Source of the DNA: Nitratifractor sp.
GTDB lineage: Bacteria > Campylobacterota > Campylobacteria > Campylobacterales > Sulfurovaceae
Reading direction: 5' to 3'
Assembly: GCA_015485845.1 (NCBI GenBank)
Contig: WFSU01000060.1
Span: 1-16,294, forward strand
DNA: 16,294 nucleotides
In this document: piece after piece, positions 1 through 7,982 of the stretch
How positions within the stretch are numbered: the stretch's first letter is position 1
Layout: each line of letters begins with the position of its first letter
The notes under the pieces: model-generated
Databases searched by the model: none
Seen by the model: only the letters and a program-made list of their open reading frames with translations
Told to the model about the DNA's origin: nothing
Made by a program: the position numbers and the translations under genes

Positions 1-4
1 CGTG

Positions 5-30
5 CCCTTTTTGGAAAGGGGTGTGTTTTT
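5..30 (+). terminator. Possible intrinsic terminator of an upstream plus-strand gene
   Basis: CCCTTT (5-10) pairs with AAAGGG (15-20) around a TTGG loop, and GTGTGTTTTT follows. The T-run lies on the plus-strand side, so the hairpin would end a transcript entering from left of the window. The gene it would serve is not visible, so this rests only on the fold. Confidence 0.4.
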
Positions 31-83
31 ACTTTCGGTTGAGTGGGCGGGCTTGCATGAGCGATGCCTTCCGGCATAGGCAG

Positions 84-106
84 GGTATCTCGATCGAAAG
101 GGTACC
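84..106 (+). promoter_or_regulatory. Leader hairpin that can hide the ribosome-binding site of the small ORF
   Basis: GGTATC (84-89) can pair with GGTACC (101-106), with one G-U pair, across an 11-nt loop. The Shine-Dalgarno-like AAAGGG (98-102) before the ATG at 108 lies in the loop and the 3' arm. A second small hairpin, ATGCC-TTCC-GGCAT (64-77), precedes it. A leader that occludes the start region is typical of type I toxin mRNAs. The pairing is seen in the sequence; the regulatory role is inferred. Confidence 0.35.
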
Positions 107-107
107 G

Positions 108-221
108 ATGGAAACTTTGTTTTCAGTACTGGCACTTATGATTGGTGTAGCAAAGACTATGATAGCATGGTTGAGTTACGCAGAGAGTAAGAAGCCAAAG
201 AGCACAGACTGCAACAAATAG
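108..221 (+). CDS. Small hydrophobic peptide, possible type I toxin (holin-like)
   Basis: This is a 37-residue ORF with AAAGGG five bases before its ATG. The peptide has one predicted membrane helix (about residues 3-24, FSVLALMIGVAKTMIAWLSY) and then a short polar, lysine-rich tail. Length and layout resemble chromosomal type I toxins of the TxpA/BsrG/'putative holin-like toxin' kind, which are best known from Firmicutes. An in-frame upstream ATG at 57 would give 54 residues but has a poorer ribosome site. A 10-bp hairpin begins 9 bases after the stop, as in compact toxin-RNA loci. No homolog can be confirmed from sequence alone, and it could be a chance ORF inside a structured RNA. Confidence 0.35.
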   Translation: METLFSVLALMIGVAKTMIAWLSYAESKKPKSTDCNK

Positions 222-230
222 TCGCACAAG

Positions 231-256
231 GTATCAGGAGTCGCACCTCCTGATAC
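231..256. terminator. Perfect 10-bp hairpin, probable shared terminator
   Basis: GTATCAGGAG (231-240) and CTCCTGATAC (247-256) form a perfect stem around the loop TCGCAC. The plus-strand side is followed by TTCTGTGT, only a weak U-tract. The hairpin sits between the small ORF (stop at 221) and the end of htpX (310, minus strand), so it may stop transcription from both sides. The loop hexamer TCGCAC recurs just upstream at 222-227. Confidence 0.6.
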
Positions 257-309
257 TTCTGTGTACCCTTTCCGTAATTCTACTCAAATAAGATTAATCA
301 AAAATAAAA

Positions 310-1152
310 TCAACCTGCGTGCTTCAATGCCTCAAGCCGCTCGATCCGCTGTTCGGTGGTGGGGTGGGTGCTGAAGAGTTGGCGCATGGAGATATCTTTG
401 CCGGTGAAGGGGTTGATGATGAACATGTGGGCGGTCTGGGGCTCAGCTTCGGGGATGATCGTGCCCCGGGCGTAGTGGTCGAGTTTGCTCAGGGCGGACT
501 GGAGCCATTCGGGGTGGCCGGTCATGCGAGCTGAGCCCTCGTCGGCCATGAATTCTCTCCGGCGGCTGACGGTCATCTGGATGATTCCGGCGGCCATGGG
601 GGCGAGAAACATGAGAGCCAGCATCACGATGAAGTTCGGTCGGTCGTCGTCGCTGCTGCCGCCGAAAAACATCCCGAAATTGGCCAGCATACTGATCGCT
701 CCGGCGATAGTCGCCGCGACGGTGCCGATGAGCATGTCGTAGTGTTTGATGTGGCTGAGTTCGTGGGCGATGACCGCTTCGACCTCTTCATCGCTCAGGA
801 GGTTGAGCAGCCCCTCGGTGACGGCGACGGCGGCGTGATGATAATCCCGTCCGGTGGCGAAGGCATTGGGCTGATCATCGAGGAGGATATAGAGTGCCGG
901 CATCGGCAGACCGGCTCGGGCGGTCAGGCCGTCGACGATCCGGTACAGGCCGGGGGCGGTGCTGCGATTGACCGGGTGGGCGTTGTAATGCTTGAGCACC
1001 TGCTGGTCGCTGTAGTAATAGGCATAAAAGTTCATCCCCGCCGCCATCACGAAGGCGATGATCATCCCGGTTTTGCCCGCAAGTGCGCCCCCGACGAAGA
1101 TGAAGAGGAGGGTGAGTGCGGTGAGGAGAAAATAGGTTTTAAGTCGTTCCAT
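310..1152 (-). CDS. htpX: HtpX, membrane-bound M48 zinc metalloprotease
   Basis: HtpX is an inner-membrane protease that degrades misfolded or damaged membrane proteins, working alongside FtsH. The 280-residue product has two N-terminal membrane helices (about 7-25 and 28-47). The zinc motif HELSH is at 130-134 (His130, catalytic Glu131, His134), and the third ligand is Glu200 in the EFMAD motif. Two more membrane segments lie between them (about 140-163 and 174-194). Length is normal for the family. The start at 1152 is chosen because AAAGGAC precedes this ATG; the 11-residue upstream extension begins at TTG with no ribosome site. It lies 57 bases after the Lnt-like gene on the same strand and may be co-transcribed with it. 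Function is assigned from the family. Confidence 0.95.
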   Translation of the reverse strand: MERLKTYFLLTALTLLFIFVGGALAGKTGMIIAFVMAAGMNFYAYYYSDQQVLKHYNAHPVNRSTAPGLYRIVDGLTARAGLPMPALYILLDDQPNAFATGRDYHHAAVAVTEGLLNLLSDEEVEAVIAHELSHIKHYDMLIGTVAATIAGAISMLANFGMFFGGSSDDDRPNFIVMLALMFLAPMAAGIIQMTVSRRREFMADEGSARMTGHPEWLQSALSKLDHYARGTIIPEAEPQTAHMFIINPFTGKDISMRQLFSTHPTTEQRIERLEALKHAG

Positions 1153-1209
1153 ATTGGTGTCCTTTTTTAGGAATATCTTACTCAAAAAATGTAAATGGGA
1201 GGTAAATAT

Positions 1210-2688
1210 TTATGCAGATTTTCTGGCACCAATGACCAATCCCGCCAAACTCAAAACCATCAGCCAGCCGAACCAGTCGCCAAAGCGGGTATAGAATGTC
1301 TGACCTTCGACGGTGAAGGTTTTTCCCACAGTGACGCCGCGTTTGTTGAGGGTACCTTTGGCAGTGATGTGGCCATACGGATCGATGACGAGTGAAAGCC
1401 CGCTGGTCGTCCCCAACCCCATGGTCACACGATTTTCTGCCGCACGGAAGACACCGTCTGAGGCATGGAAGGGAGGGAATCGTGTGTTGGCATTGAAATC
1501 GTCATCGACGGGCATCAGTACAATATCGGCACCGTTGCGGGCAAGTTCGCGGGTGATGTCGGTGCGGTGTCGATCCCAGCAGACAGCCAGACCCACTGTG
1601 CCGTATGGCGTTTCAAAAACAGGATATTTGCGTGGCCCCGGCACGAAGCCGACTTTTTTTTCGCCGTCCGTGATATTAATTTTTGCTCTTCTGCCCGCTT
1701 CCTTGCCTGAGGGGGAAACCATCAGGGCGGTGTCGTGCATTCCCGTAGTTGCATGCCAGACCACATCGGCTACGATATAGCTGCCCATATCAGATGACAG
1801 ATCTTTGAGCTGTTGCATCAAGGTCGCGTTATCGGTATTGGCAAATTCATTTTCCGGCCAGACGACAAAGTCGGGATGCCGGTCGGCGACCGAATGGGTG
1901 AGTTTGGCATCGAGGTCGAAGATTTTTTGCGATACGTCGGGCAGGTTTTCTGCTGTACCGAAAGCGTCTGCCGGAAGCTTGCTCGTTGCGAGGATATCGG
2001 GATCCTGGTTGACCATATCGGTCAGTGCGGCAATGGTGAAGGTTTTGATAGGTGAGGTTATGGAGAATGACCCCCAGATGAGCACAAGCGTTACCAAACT
2101 TATAGCACCCCAGCTTGCCTGTCTGCTGATTTTTAGGTTTTCAACTTTCAAACTTCTCAACAGGAGCGAAGCGACCGCCACATTTGCCAGCATGATCAAA
2201 AAACTCAATCCCGGAAAGCCCGTGACACTCAAAAGATGTAACGCGGGCGGAAAGCGCCATGCGCTTTTGGCGAGTAGGACGAACCACCAATCTTCTACAA
2301 CGGGAGCGATGAATTTGACGAACTCGATCGCTGTCCATGCTACGGGGAAGGCGAGAATGCTCAAGCTTTTTGGGAGTCGCGTGTGGAGCCATCCGCCGAG
2401 CCGGATCAGGCCGGCGTAGAATGTCCCCACCGCGACGATCAAAAGCCAGCCGAGTGCCGGCGGGAAAATATCGGGATACCAGCTGTGCACGCCCCATGAA
2501 AAGAGCAGTCCGAATGGAAGGGCAAGGACAAAATGATGCGTGGGGGATGAAACCATTACCACGAGCAGCAGAGGCACGAGGGCGATCCAGCCCAGATACG
2601 GTACATCGTATCCCGGCATGCTTGCCGTTAACAGTATGCCCGAAAGGGCAGAGAGAAGCAGCTTTTTCGAGAGTGCAATGTTGTTCAT
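1210..2688 (-). CDS. lnt: Lnt-like apolipoprotein N-acyltransferase, divergent
   Basis: Lnt adds the third acyl chain to the N-terminal cysteine of lipoproteins at the periplasmic face of the inner membrane. This 492-residue protein has the right plan: several N-terminal membrane helices (residues 10-210), a nitrilase-fold domain (about 215-460) and a last membrane helix (472-488). A Glu-Lys-Cys triad can be placed at Glu279 (VVWPENE), Lys336 (RAKINITDGE) and Cys370 (GLAVCWD). The FYTRFGDWFG motif before the final helix is an Lnt hallmark. The canonical VPFGE segment after the catalytic lysine is missing. The start at 2688 overlaps the stop of the upstream FAD oxidoreductase by four bases, so the two are translationally coupled; open frame beyond 2688 is a shadow. 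It may be a paralog rather than the housekeeping Lnt, and its acceptor is unknown. Confidence 0.82.
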   Translation of the reverse strand: MNNIALSKKLLLSALSGILLTASMPGYDVPYLGWIALVPLLLVVMVSSPTHHFVLALPFGLLFSWGVHSWYPDIFPPALGWLLIVAVGTFYAGLIRLGGWLHTRLPKSLSILAFPVAWTAIEFVKFIAPVVEDWWFVLLAKSAWRFPPALHLLSVTGFPGLSFLIMLANVAVASLLLRSLKVENLKISRQASWGAISLVTLVLIWGSFSITSPIKTFTIAALTDMVNQDPDILATSKLPADAFGTAENLPDVSQKIFDLDAKLTHSVADRHPDFVVWPENEFANTDNATLMQQLKDLSSDMGSYIVADVVWHATTGMHDTALMVSPSGKEAGRRAKINITDGEKKVGFVPGPRKYPVFETPYGTVGLAVCWDRHRTDITRELARNGADIVLMPVDDDFNANTRFPPFHASDGVFRAAENRVTMGLGTTSGLSLVIDPYGHITAKGTLNKRGVTVGKTFTVEGQTFYTRFGDWFGWLMVLSLAGLVIGARKSA

Positions 2689-4148
2689 GCTGGTAAGCCT
2701 CGCGATGCAATCTCCCGTGCACAGATTTCCCCACTCATGATGGCTGGAGAGAAGCCGCCGCTGATGACCCATTGGCCGACAAAATAGAGTGTGTCGATCT
2801 CCCGGGAGTGGCTGCGGGGGATGCGAAGGACATTGCTCGGGGTGGGTTTGTAGCCGTAGGCGGTGCCCCGGGGGGTGCGGAGGTAGCGTTGCTGGGTTTT
2901 GACCGTGCCTGCTTCGGCGTATTCGACGAGATCGGAGATGCCGGGGTAATGGCGCTCGAGGCGCTCGAGGGTGCGGGCGATGAGGTCGGCCTTTTTTTGC
3001 CGGTAGGCTTCGGGATCGAGGTCGGCCCACTCATCGAGGTAATCGGTGGTACAGGTCACGGCAAATGATTTATCCGGATCCTTGGTCAAGTCTGCATCGA
3101 TCTGCGCATAATCGGTGAAGCCGAAACTGCGCTGGAGTACTCCACTTTTTACGTTTGCACGATACTCATCGAGAGTGTAAAGCTCATCCATGAAAAAGTT
3201 GGCATAGCTCCTTTCTCCGTACACCTCACGGAGGTTTTTGCGAAACCCGAGATAGATCGTCACCAAACCGTCGGAGATTGTCTTCTCCTCCCGATACGGG
3301 TGGTCGAAAAGGCGGTACGTGTCCTGCGGTGAGAGATTGGAGACGATGCAATCGGTGGGGATCGTATGGGGAGAGTGTTTGTGGGTGTAGGTGACACTCG
3401 CAGGGGTCGCGGCGGTGACATCGGCGCCGGTGAGGACGGTGCCGCCGTGGTCGGTGATAACGCTGGCAAGGTAGTTACTCAGACGGCTGCTGCCCCCTTT
3501 GACGAACCACCCCTTTCCTTCGTAGTAGGAAGATTGGGCTTTGGCATGGAGAAGGAAGCTGAGGGTGTCGGGGGTGTCGTTGTAGTACTGGACGTTGGCG
3601 TTAAGTACGAGGATAAGCTCGGGATCTTCAAAAAGACTCTCGAGGACGTCGGTGACGGTGGCGCGGGCATATCTCAGTGTGTGCGAGAACAAAAACGGAA
3701 AGAGGGCATAATGGTACCAGGAGGCGTTTGTGAGGGTATCGATTTGATGACCGATGCGTGAAATGAGCGCAAAATAGCGGTCAAGCCCCCGGGTTTCGTG
3801 CGGGAAAATTTCGGTGAGGTATTCGCGTGCGGCATCGATCCCGTAGGGGAGGGTGTAACTGCGTGTCTTGGTCGTCAGGGTATAGAAATGTTCCGAACTG
3901 ACGAATTCAACCGCATCATAGACACCCAACTCGTTGAAAATCTTCTGTATGGTTGGGTTGGTATACACACCGTCCATTTTGTGCAGACCCACTTCACAAC
4001 GGAAGCCCCCTTTGCGCTTGAATGTCGTGGCGCATCCGCCGACCATGGTGTGCTGCTCGAGGAGCGTGACACGGTGACCGGCCTGGGCAAGCAGGGCGCC
4101 GGCCGTCAGTCCGCCGAGCCCTCCGCCGATGATGGTGATGGTTTTCAT
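2685..4148 (-). CDS. CrtI/retinol-saturase-like FAD-dependent oxidoreductase
   Basis: This 487-residue protein belongs to the phytoene desaturase / carotenoid isomerase / retinol saturase family. These flavoproteins desaturate, isomerise or saturate polyenes and related lipids. The N-terminal dinucleotide fold is clear (IIGGGLGGLTAG, 6-17), with an acidic strand end (LLEQ) and the following VGGCATTF segment. The C-terminal FAD motif is at 454-478 (FVGQWVISGGFSPAIMSGE). The start at 4148 has GGAGGA four bases upstream; a start at 4160 would put that site inside the gene. A good promoter precedes it. No carotenoid synthesis genes (crtB, crtE) lie nearby, so a carotenoid role is doubtful. Coupling to an Lnt-like acyltransferase suggests a lipid or envelope substrate, which is inference. 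Confidence 0.85.
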   Translation of the reverse strand: MKTITIIGGGLGGLTAGALLAQAGHRVTLLEQHTMVGGCATTFKRKGGFRCEVGLHKMDGVYTNPTIQKIFNELGVYDAVEFVSSEHFYTLTTKTRSYTLPYGIDAAREYLTEIFPHETRGLDRYFALISRIGHQIDTLTNASWYHYALFPFLFSHTLRYARATVTDVLESLFEDPELILVLNANVQYYNDTPDTLSFLLHAKAQSSYYEGKGWFVKGGSSRLSNYLASVITDHGGTVLTGADVTAATPASVTYTHKHSPHTIPTDCIVSNLSPQDTYRLFDHPYREEKTISDGLVTIYLGFRKNLREVYGERSYANFFMDELYTLDEYRANVKSGVLQRSFGFTDYAQIDADLTKDPDKSFAVTCTTDYLDEWADLDPEAYRQKKADLIARTLERLERHYPGISDLVEYAEAGTVKTQQRYLRTPRGTAYGYKPTPSNVLRIPRSHSREIDTLYFVGQWVISGGFSPAIMSGEICAREIASRGLPA

Positions 4149-4176
4149 GAGATCCTCCAAAATGAACTTTTATCCC

Positions 4177-4206
4177 ATTATAGGAGAAAATAGGGGCATC
4201 TGTCAT
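4177..4206 (-). promoter_or_regulatory. Sigma70-type promoter for the FAD oxidoreductase-Lnt operon
   Basis: Read on the minus strand, ATGACA (4201-4206) and TATAAT (4177-4182) are separated by 18 bp. The -10 box lies about 29 bases before the ATG at 4148. A perfect 10-bp palindrome, GTTCATGAAC (4215-4224), overlaps the end of the upstream regulator gene just upstream of the -35. It could be an operator for that regulator, but nothing in the sequence proves this. Confidence 0.6.
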
Positions 4207-4216
4207 TCACATTTGT

Positions 4217-4819
4217 TCATGAACGGTATGATTTTTTGAGTCGACTCAAATGTTGAGGGGTGATACCGAGATAGCTGGCGATGTGGTACTGGGGGACTTT
4301 ATCGAGGAGATGCGGAGTGGTGGCCATGAAGATCTCAAACCGTTCTTTGGCGCTTTTGGATTGTCGGTCAATGAAAGTACGGTGGAGGTATGAGTAAGCC
4401 TCATCGGCCATCAAGCGGCCGAATTGTTCTCCCTTTTTGAGTGAGCGGTAGAAGGATTGAATATCATTATAGGTGGTGGCGACACAGGTGCAATCTTCAA
4501 GCGCTTCGATGTGGAGCCGGGAGGGGGAGCGGGTGACGAAACTGTCGTAATCGACGACAAACAGGTTGCTCATGTGTGACTGAGGATCGTTGAAATAGAT
4601 ACTCCAAGTGTAGTCTTTGCCGTGCTCGTCGAGGATGGAAGCACGCGCCAGCCCCTCGTGGATAAAGAGCAGGTGATCCGGTACGTCTCCGACCGACTGG
4701 ATGGTGTCGCCTTTGCGGAAGGTGATGAGGGTGAGTTTGCTCTGGAGAAGCATCCATTCGAGAGGGTTGACGGCAATGTAGCGTTCGAGGAATGCCCGGT
4801 ACGATTCTTTGGCACTCAC
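4217..4819 (-). CDS. Crp/Fnr-family transcriptional regulator
   Basis: This 200-residue protein has an N-terminal cyclic-nucleotide-binding-type beta-roll (about 25-125), a long dimer helix (about 130-165) and a C-terminal helix-turn-helix (about 176-197, HIASYLGITPQHLSRLKK). The HTH wording and short length resemble the Crp-like regulators common in Bacteroidota more than classical Crp or Fnr. The phosphate-binding cassette expected of a true cAMP receptor is not recognisable, and there is no N-terminal cysteine cluster for an iron-sulfur cluster, so the ligand is unknown. The start is a GTG whose bases overlap the TGA stop of the upstream diguanylate cyclase (GTGA). The ribosome site is weak, which fits translational coupling. 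It lies 68 bases before the FAD oxidoreductase and may control it. Confidence 0.85.
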   Translation of the reverse strand: MSAKESYRAFLERYIAVNPLEWMLLQSKLTLITFRKGDTIQSVGDVPDHLLFIHEGLARASILDEHGKDYTWSIYFNDPQSHMSNLFVVDYDSFVTRSPSRLHIEALEDCTCVATTYNDIQSFYRSLKKGEQFGRLMADEAYSYLHRTFIDRQSKSAKERFEIFMATTPHLLDKVPQYHIASYLGITPQHLSRLKKSYRS

Positions 4820-5619
4820 GAAGTGGTCGCTTCTTCCCCTGTATAGAGGGCTGTGCGGTTGCGCCCGTTGCGTTTGGCAAGGTAGAGAGCCGCGTCGGCT
4901 TCCTGGAGGAGTCGGTCGATCCGGGGCGGTACAGCGCCGTTGTAAATGGTGATGCCGATGCTGACGGTCAGTGGGATGGCCACACTGTGCAGGGTGGGGG
5001 GATGGGATTTGAGCTCTGCATGCAGGCTCTCGGCGATTTTTTGTGTACCTTCGACCGGCGTGTTGGGGAGAATGACGACAAACTCTTCTCCACCGAGGCG
5101 CCCGATGATGTCGCTTTTGCGCAGGTGCTCAGAAAGGAAGTGACCGAAGTATTTCAGGACGTGATCGCCCACATGGTGACCGTGAGTGTCGTTGATCGTT
5201 TTGAAAAAGTCGAGGTCGAGCATCATCAATGCAAAAAACTCATGGTGCCGCTCGGCGATATCGATGTATTTCTGCGCATCGTGATAAAACGCCTGACGGG
5301 TCAGCAGACCGGTCATCACGTCGTAAGTGGCCAGCGCCCGCATTTGCTGCTCCATCTCCTGAAGTTTGGCATACATGTCGATAAAAATCCATGAAATGAC
5401 GGGTGCGACGATGGCGGGGACAATGGTCGCTATAATCAGACTGATGCCGAGATCCACCCCCTCCGTGTACCAAGTGGCGATGAAGGTGAGCAGAAGGGAG
5501 AGTGCGATGGAGGTGAGGGTGATGAGCAGCACCAGCGTCCTGTGGCTGAAACGAGAATAGAGTCTCCGGGCAAATCCGTCTGCGCTCTGGTCAAAAACAT
5601 TCGTGTGCAGGTTTTCCAT
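4816..5619 (-). CDS. Membrane-anchored diguanylate cyclase (GGDEF)
   Basis: The protein makes the second messenger cyclic di-GMP from two GTP. It has 267 residues. Two hydrophobic helices (about 28-50 and 57-82) are followed by a short coiled linker (84-96) and a GGDEF domain (about 97-262). The active-site motif is GGEEF at 176-180. An inhibitory site, RKSD (167-170), lies exactly five residues before it, so product inhibition is likely. No separate sensor domain is present; the periplasmic loop is only a few residues. The ATG at 5619 is preferred to an upstream TTG (5661) that lacks a ribosome site. The stop overlaps the start of the Crp-like gene, so regulator and cyclase are made together. 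Which behaviour it controls cannot be told. Confidence 0.92.
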   Translation of the reverse strand: MENLHTNVFDQSADGFARRLYSRFSHRTLVLLITLTSIALSLLLTFIATWYTEGVDLGISLIIATIVPAIVAPVISWIFIDMYAKLQEMEQQMRALATYDVMTGLLTRQAFYHDAQKYIDIAERHHEFFALMMLDLDFFKTINDTHGHHVGDHVLKYFGHFLSEHLRKSDIIGRLGGEEFVVILPNTPVEGTQKIAESLHAELKSHPPTLHSVAIPLTVSIGITIYNGAVPPRIDRLLQEADAALYLAKRNGRNRTALYTGEEATTS

Positions 5620-5626
5620 GAAGCAT

Positions 5627-5632
5627 ATTATA
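5627..5632 (-). promoter_or_regulatory. -10 box very close to the diguanylate cyclase start
   Basis: TATAAT on the minus strand ends seven bases before the ATG at 5619. If used, transcription would begin almost at the start codon and give a leaderless mRNA. No Shine-Dalgarno sequence is visible before this ATG, which agrees. No -35 is evident. Confidence 0.4.
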
Positions 5633-5679
5633 CACAGGTTTTTCTCAAGGCACTGAAGCAAGCCGTCTGAAGTTGCCCA

Positions 5680-6751
<1,072 letters not shown>

Positions 6752-6759
6752 GCGTTTCC

Positions 6760-6827
6760 CCTCCGGGCAGGACGATGCTGAAGGATGTGCTCCTTCGGTG
6801 AATATCCATCCGGAGGAACTCTCCTCC
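6760..6827 (+). promoter_or_regulatory. Structured spacer between ilvC and the deacetylase with competing stems
   Basis: CCTCCGG (6760-6766) can pair with CCGGAGG (6810-6816), enclosing a hairpin GAAGGA-TGTGC-TCCTTC (6780-6796). Alternatively GGAGGA (6812-6817) can pair locally with TCCTCC (6822-6827). Both folds consume the only strong Shine-Dalgarno sequence before the deacetylase ATG at 6832, and that sequence is unusually far from the ATG (14 bases) unless the local hairpin brings it closer. There is no U-tract, so it is not an obvious terminator. The folds are seen; any switching is inferred. Confidence 0.4.
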
Positions 6828-6831
6828 CCTC

Positions 6832-7908
6832 ATGCCAAAAACCCAAAAAACCTCTTCACGGAAAACGCAGACAAAGCGCCCGCGCCGTACCCATAAAAAG
6901 CCGGAACCTCCGAAACAACATATTGTTTTACGTACCCTTTCTGCCATCGTTTTAATGGGAGCCCTGGTGGGTTCCGGGTATTTGATTGGCGCCAATAAGG
7001 AACAAACGGTACCTGCCGGAAGTGCTGCGAAACACGCCTCCAAGTCGGTTCCGGCAAAAGCCATACCTGCGAATACGTCACGCCCGAAAAAGAAGAAGCG
7101 CCCCTCTCCGCTGGAGATTCTTCGATACGGGTTTGAAGAGGATGCACAGGGGGATGATATGCCCGATGTCAGCTGGTATGTTCCCAGTTCGCCGAAAAAG
7201 TCACAGGAGAAACCCGCCCCAAAAATCACGGTTACTTCCCCATCCCCGAAACGATCACAAGCGCCGAGACTGGTGATCATTATTGATGATGTCTCGCACA
7301 AACGACAGCTCGATGCCATTCGGGCTTTGCCGTACCACATCACCCCGTCGATCTTCCCCCCCTCGGAGCTCTCGGCCACGAGCAATCACCTTGCCGACTC
7401 GCTCAAGCACTTCATGGTGCATCTCCCGATGGAGTCAGGCAGTGCCGCAATGAACCGGATGCGCGGGATGCTCTTTACCCGTTTCAGCCCAGCCAAAGTC
7501 CAGGCGAGAGTTGACGAGATCCGGCGCCTGTTTCCCCGTGCCAAATACATCAACAACCACACCGGAAGCGTCTTCACTTCCAACTACAAAGCGATGAAAC
7601 AGCTCTACGGTATGCTCCGTCAAAAAGGCTTTGTTTTCGTTGACAGCCGCACCACCGGTCGAAGTGTTGTCCGCAAAATCGCTCATGCCCATCACGACAC
7701 ATACATTGCCCGGGATGTGTTTATCGACAATACCCAGACCGAGGCGTATGTCTTGAAACAATTGAAACAAGCAGTCACAATTGCCCGGAAGCGAGGCTTT
7801 GCTATCGCCATCGGACACCCCCATGCCGTCACGATGCGGGCTTTGCGGCACGCGGGGAAGATTTTGGCGGGGGTAAAAACCGTCTACATCGATGAGTTGT
7901 ATCATTGA
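6832..7908 (+). CDS. Divergent polysaccharide deacetylase family protein (YibQ-type)
   Basis: The 358-residue protein has a basic N-terminus, one membrane helix (about 33-53) and a long Pro/Lys-rich periplasmic linker (55-143). A divergent polysaccharide deacetylase domain (PF04748) follows at 146-358. Visible conserved positions are Asp152-Asp153 (IIIDD), the YINNHTGS segment (239-246), DSRT (271-274) and the GHPH motif (328-331). Family members are envelope proteins with a deacetylase-like barrel; their substrate is not established, and murein or another cell-wall glycan is the usual guess. It is the ortholog by position of the gene after ilvC in Campylobacter. No promoter is seen between ilvC and this gene, so it is probably co-transcribed with ilvC. 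Confidence 0.9.
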   Translation: MPKTQKTSSRKTQTKRPRRTHKKPEPPKQHIVLRTLSAIVLMGALVGSGYLIGANKEQTVPAGSAAKHASKSVPAKAIPANTSRPKKKKRPSPLEILRYGFEEDAQGDDMPDVSWYVPSSPKKSQEKPAPKITVTSPSPKRSQAPRLVIIIDDVSHKRQLDAIRALPYHITPSIFPPSELSATSNHLADSLKHFMVHLPMESGSAAMNRMRGMLFTRFSPAKVQARVDEIRRLFPRAKYINNHTGSVFTSNYKAMKQLYGMLRQKGFVFVDSRTTGRSVVRKIAHAHHDTYIARDVFIDNTQTEAYVLKQLKQAVTIARKRGFAIAIGHPHAVTMRALRHAGKILAGVKTVYIDELYH

Positions 7909-7944
7909 TTGTATGACAATTTGACATATTTTTCCCTCTGTGCT

Positions 7945-7976
7945 CCTTTTTCGGGTACACTTCGAAAAAAACGGAG
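7945..7976 (+). promoter_or_regulatory. Possible dprA promoter and ribosome site
   Basis: CCTTTTTCGGG leads into TACACT (7956-7961), the same layout as the ilvC promoter (CCCTTTTTGGG then TATAAT). CGGAG (7972-7976) lies six bases before the dprA ATG. A TTGACA at 7921-7926 is too far from this -10 to act as its -35. Confidence 0.45.
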
Positions 7977-7982
7977 CCCGGA

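Noticed and set aside
1153..1185. Longer HtpX start at 1185
   Set aside because: It would be a TTG with no ribosome site, and the good AAAGGAC site before 1152 would fall inside the gene.
2689..3030. N-terminal extension of the Lnt-like frame
   Set aside because: The Arg/Pro-rich translation lies inside the FAD oxidoreductase gene; the true start is the overlapping ATG at 2688.
7921..7926. TTGACA as the -35 of dprA
   Set aside because: No acceptable -10 occurs 16-18 bp downstream; the plausible -10 at 7956 is 29 bp away.
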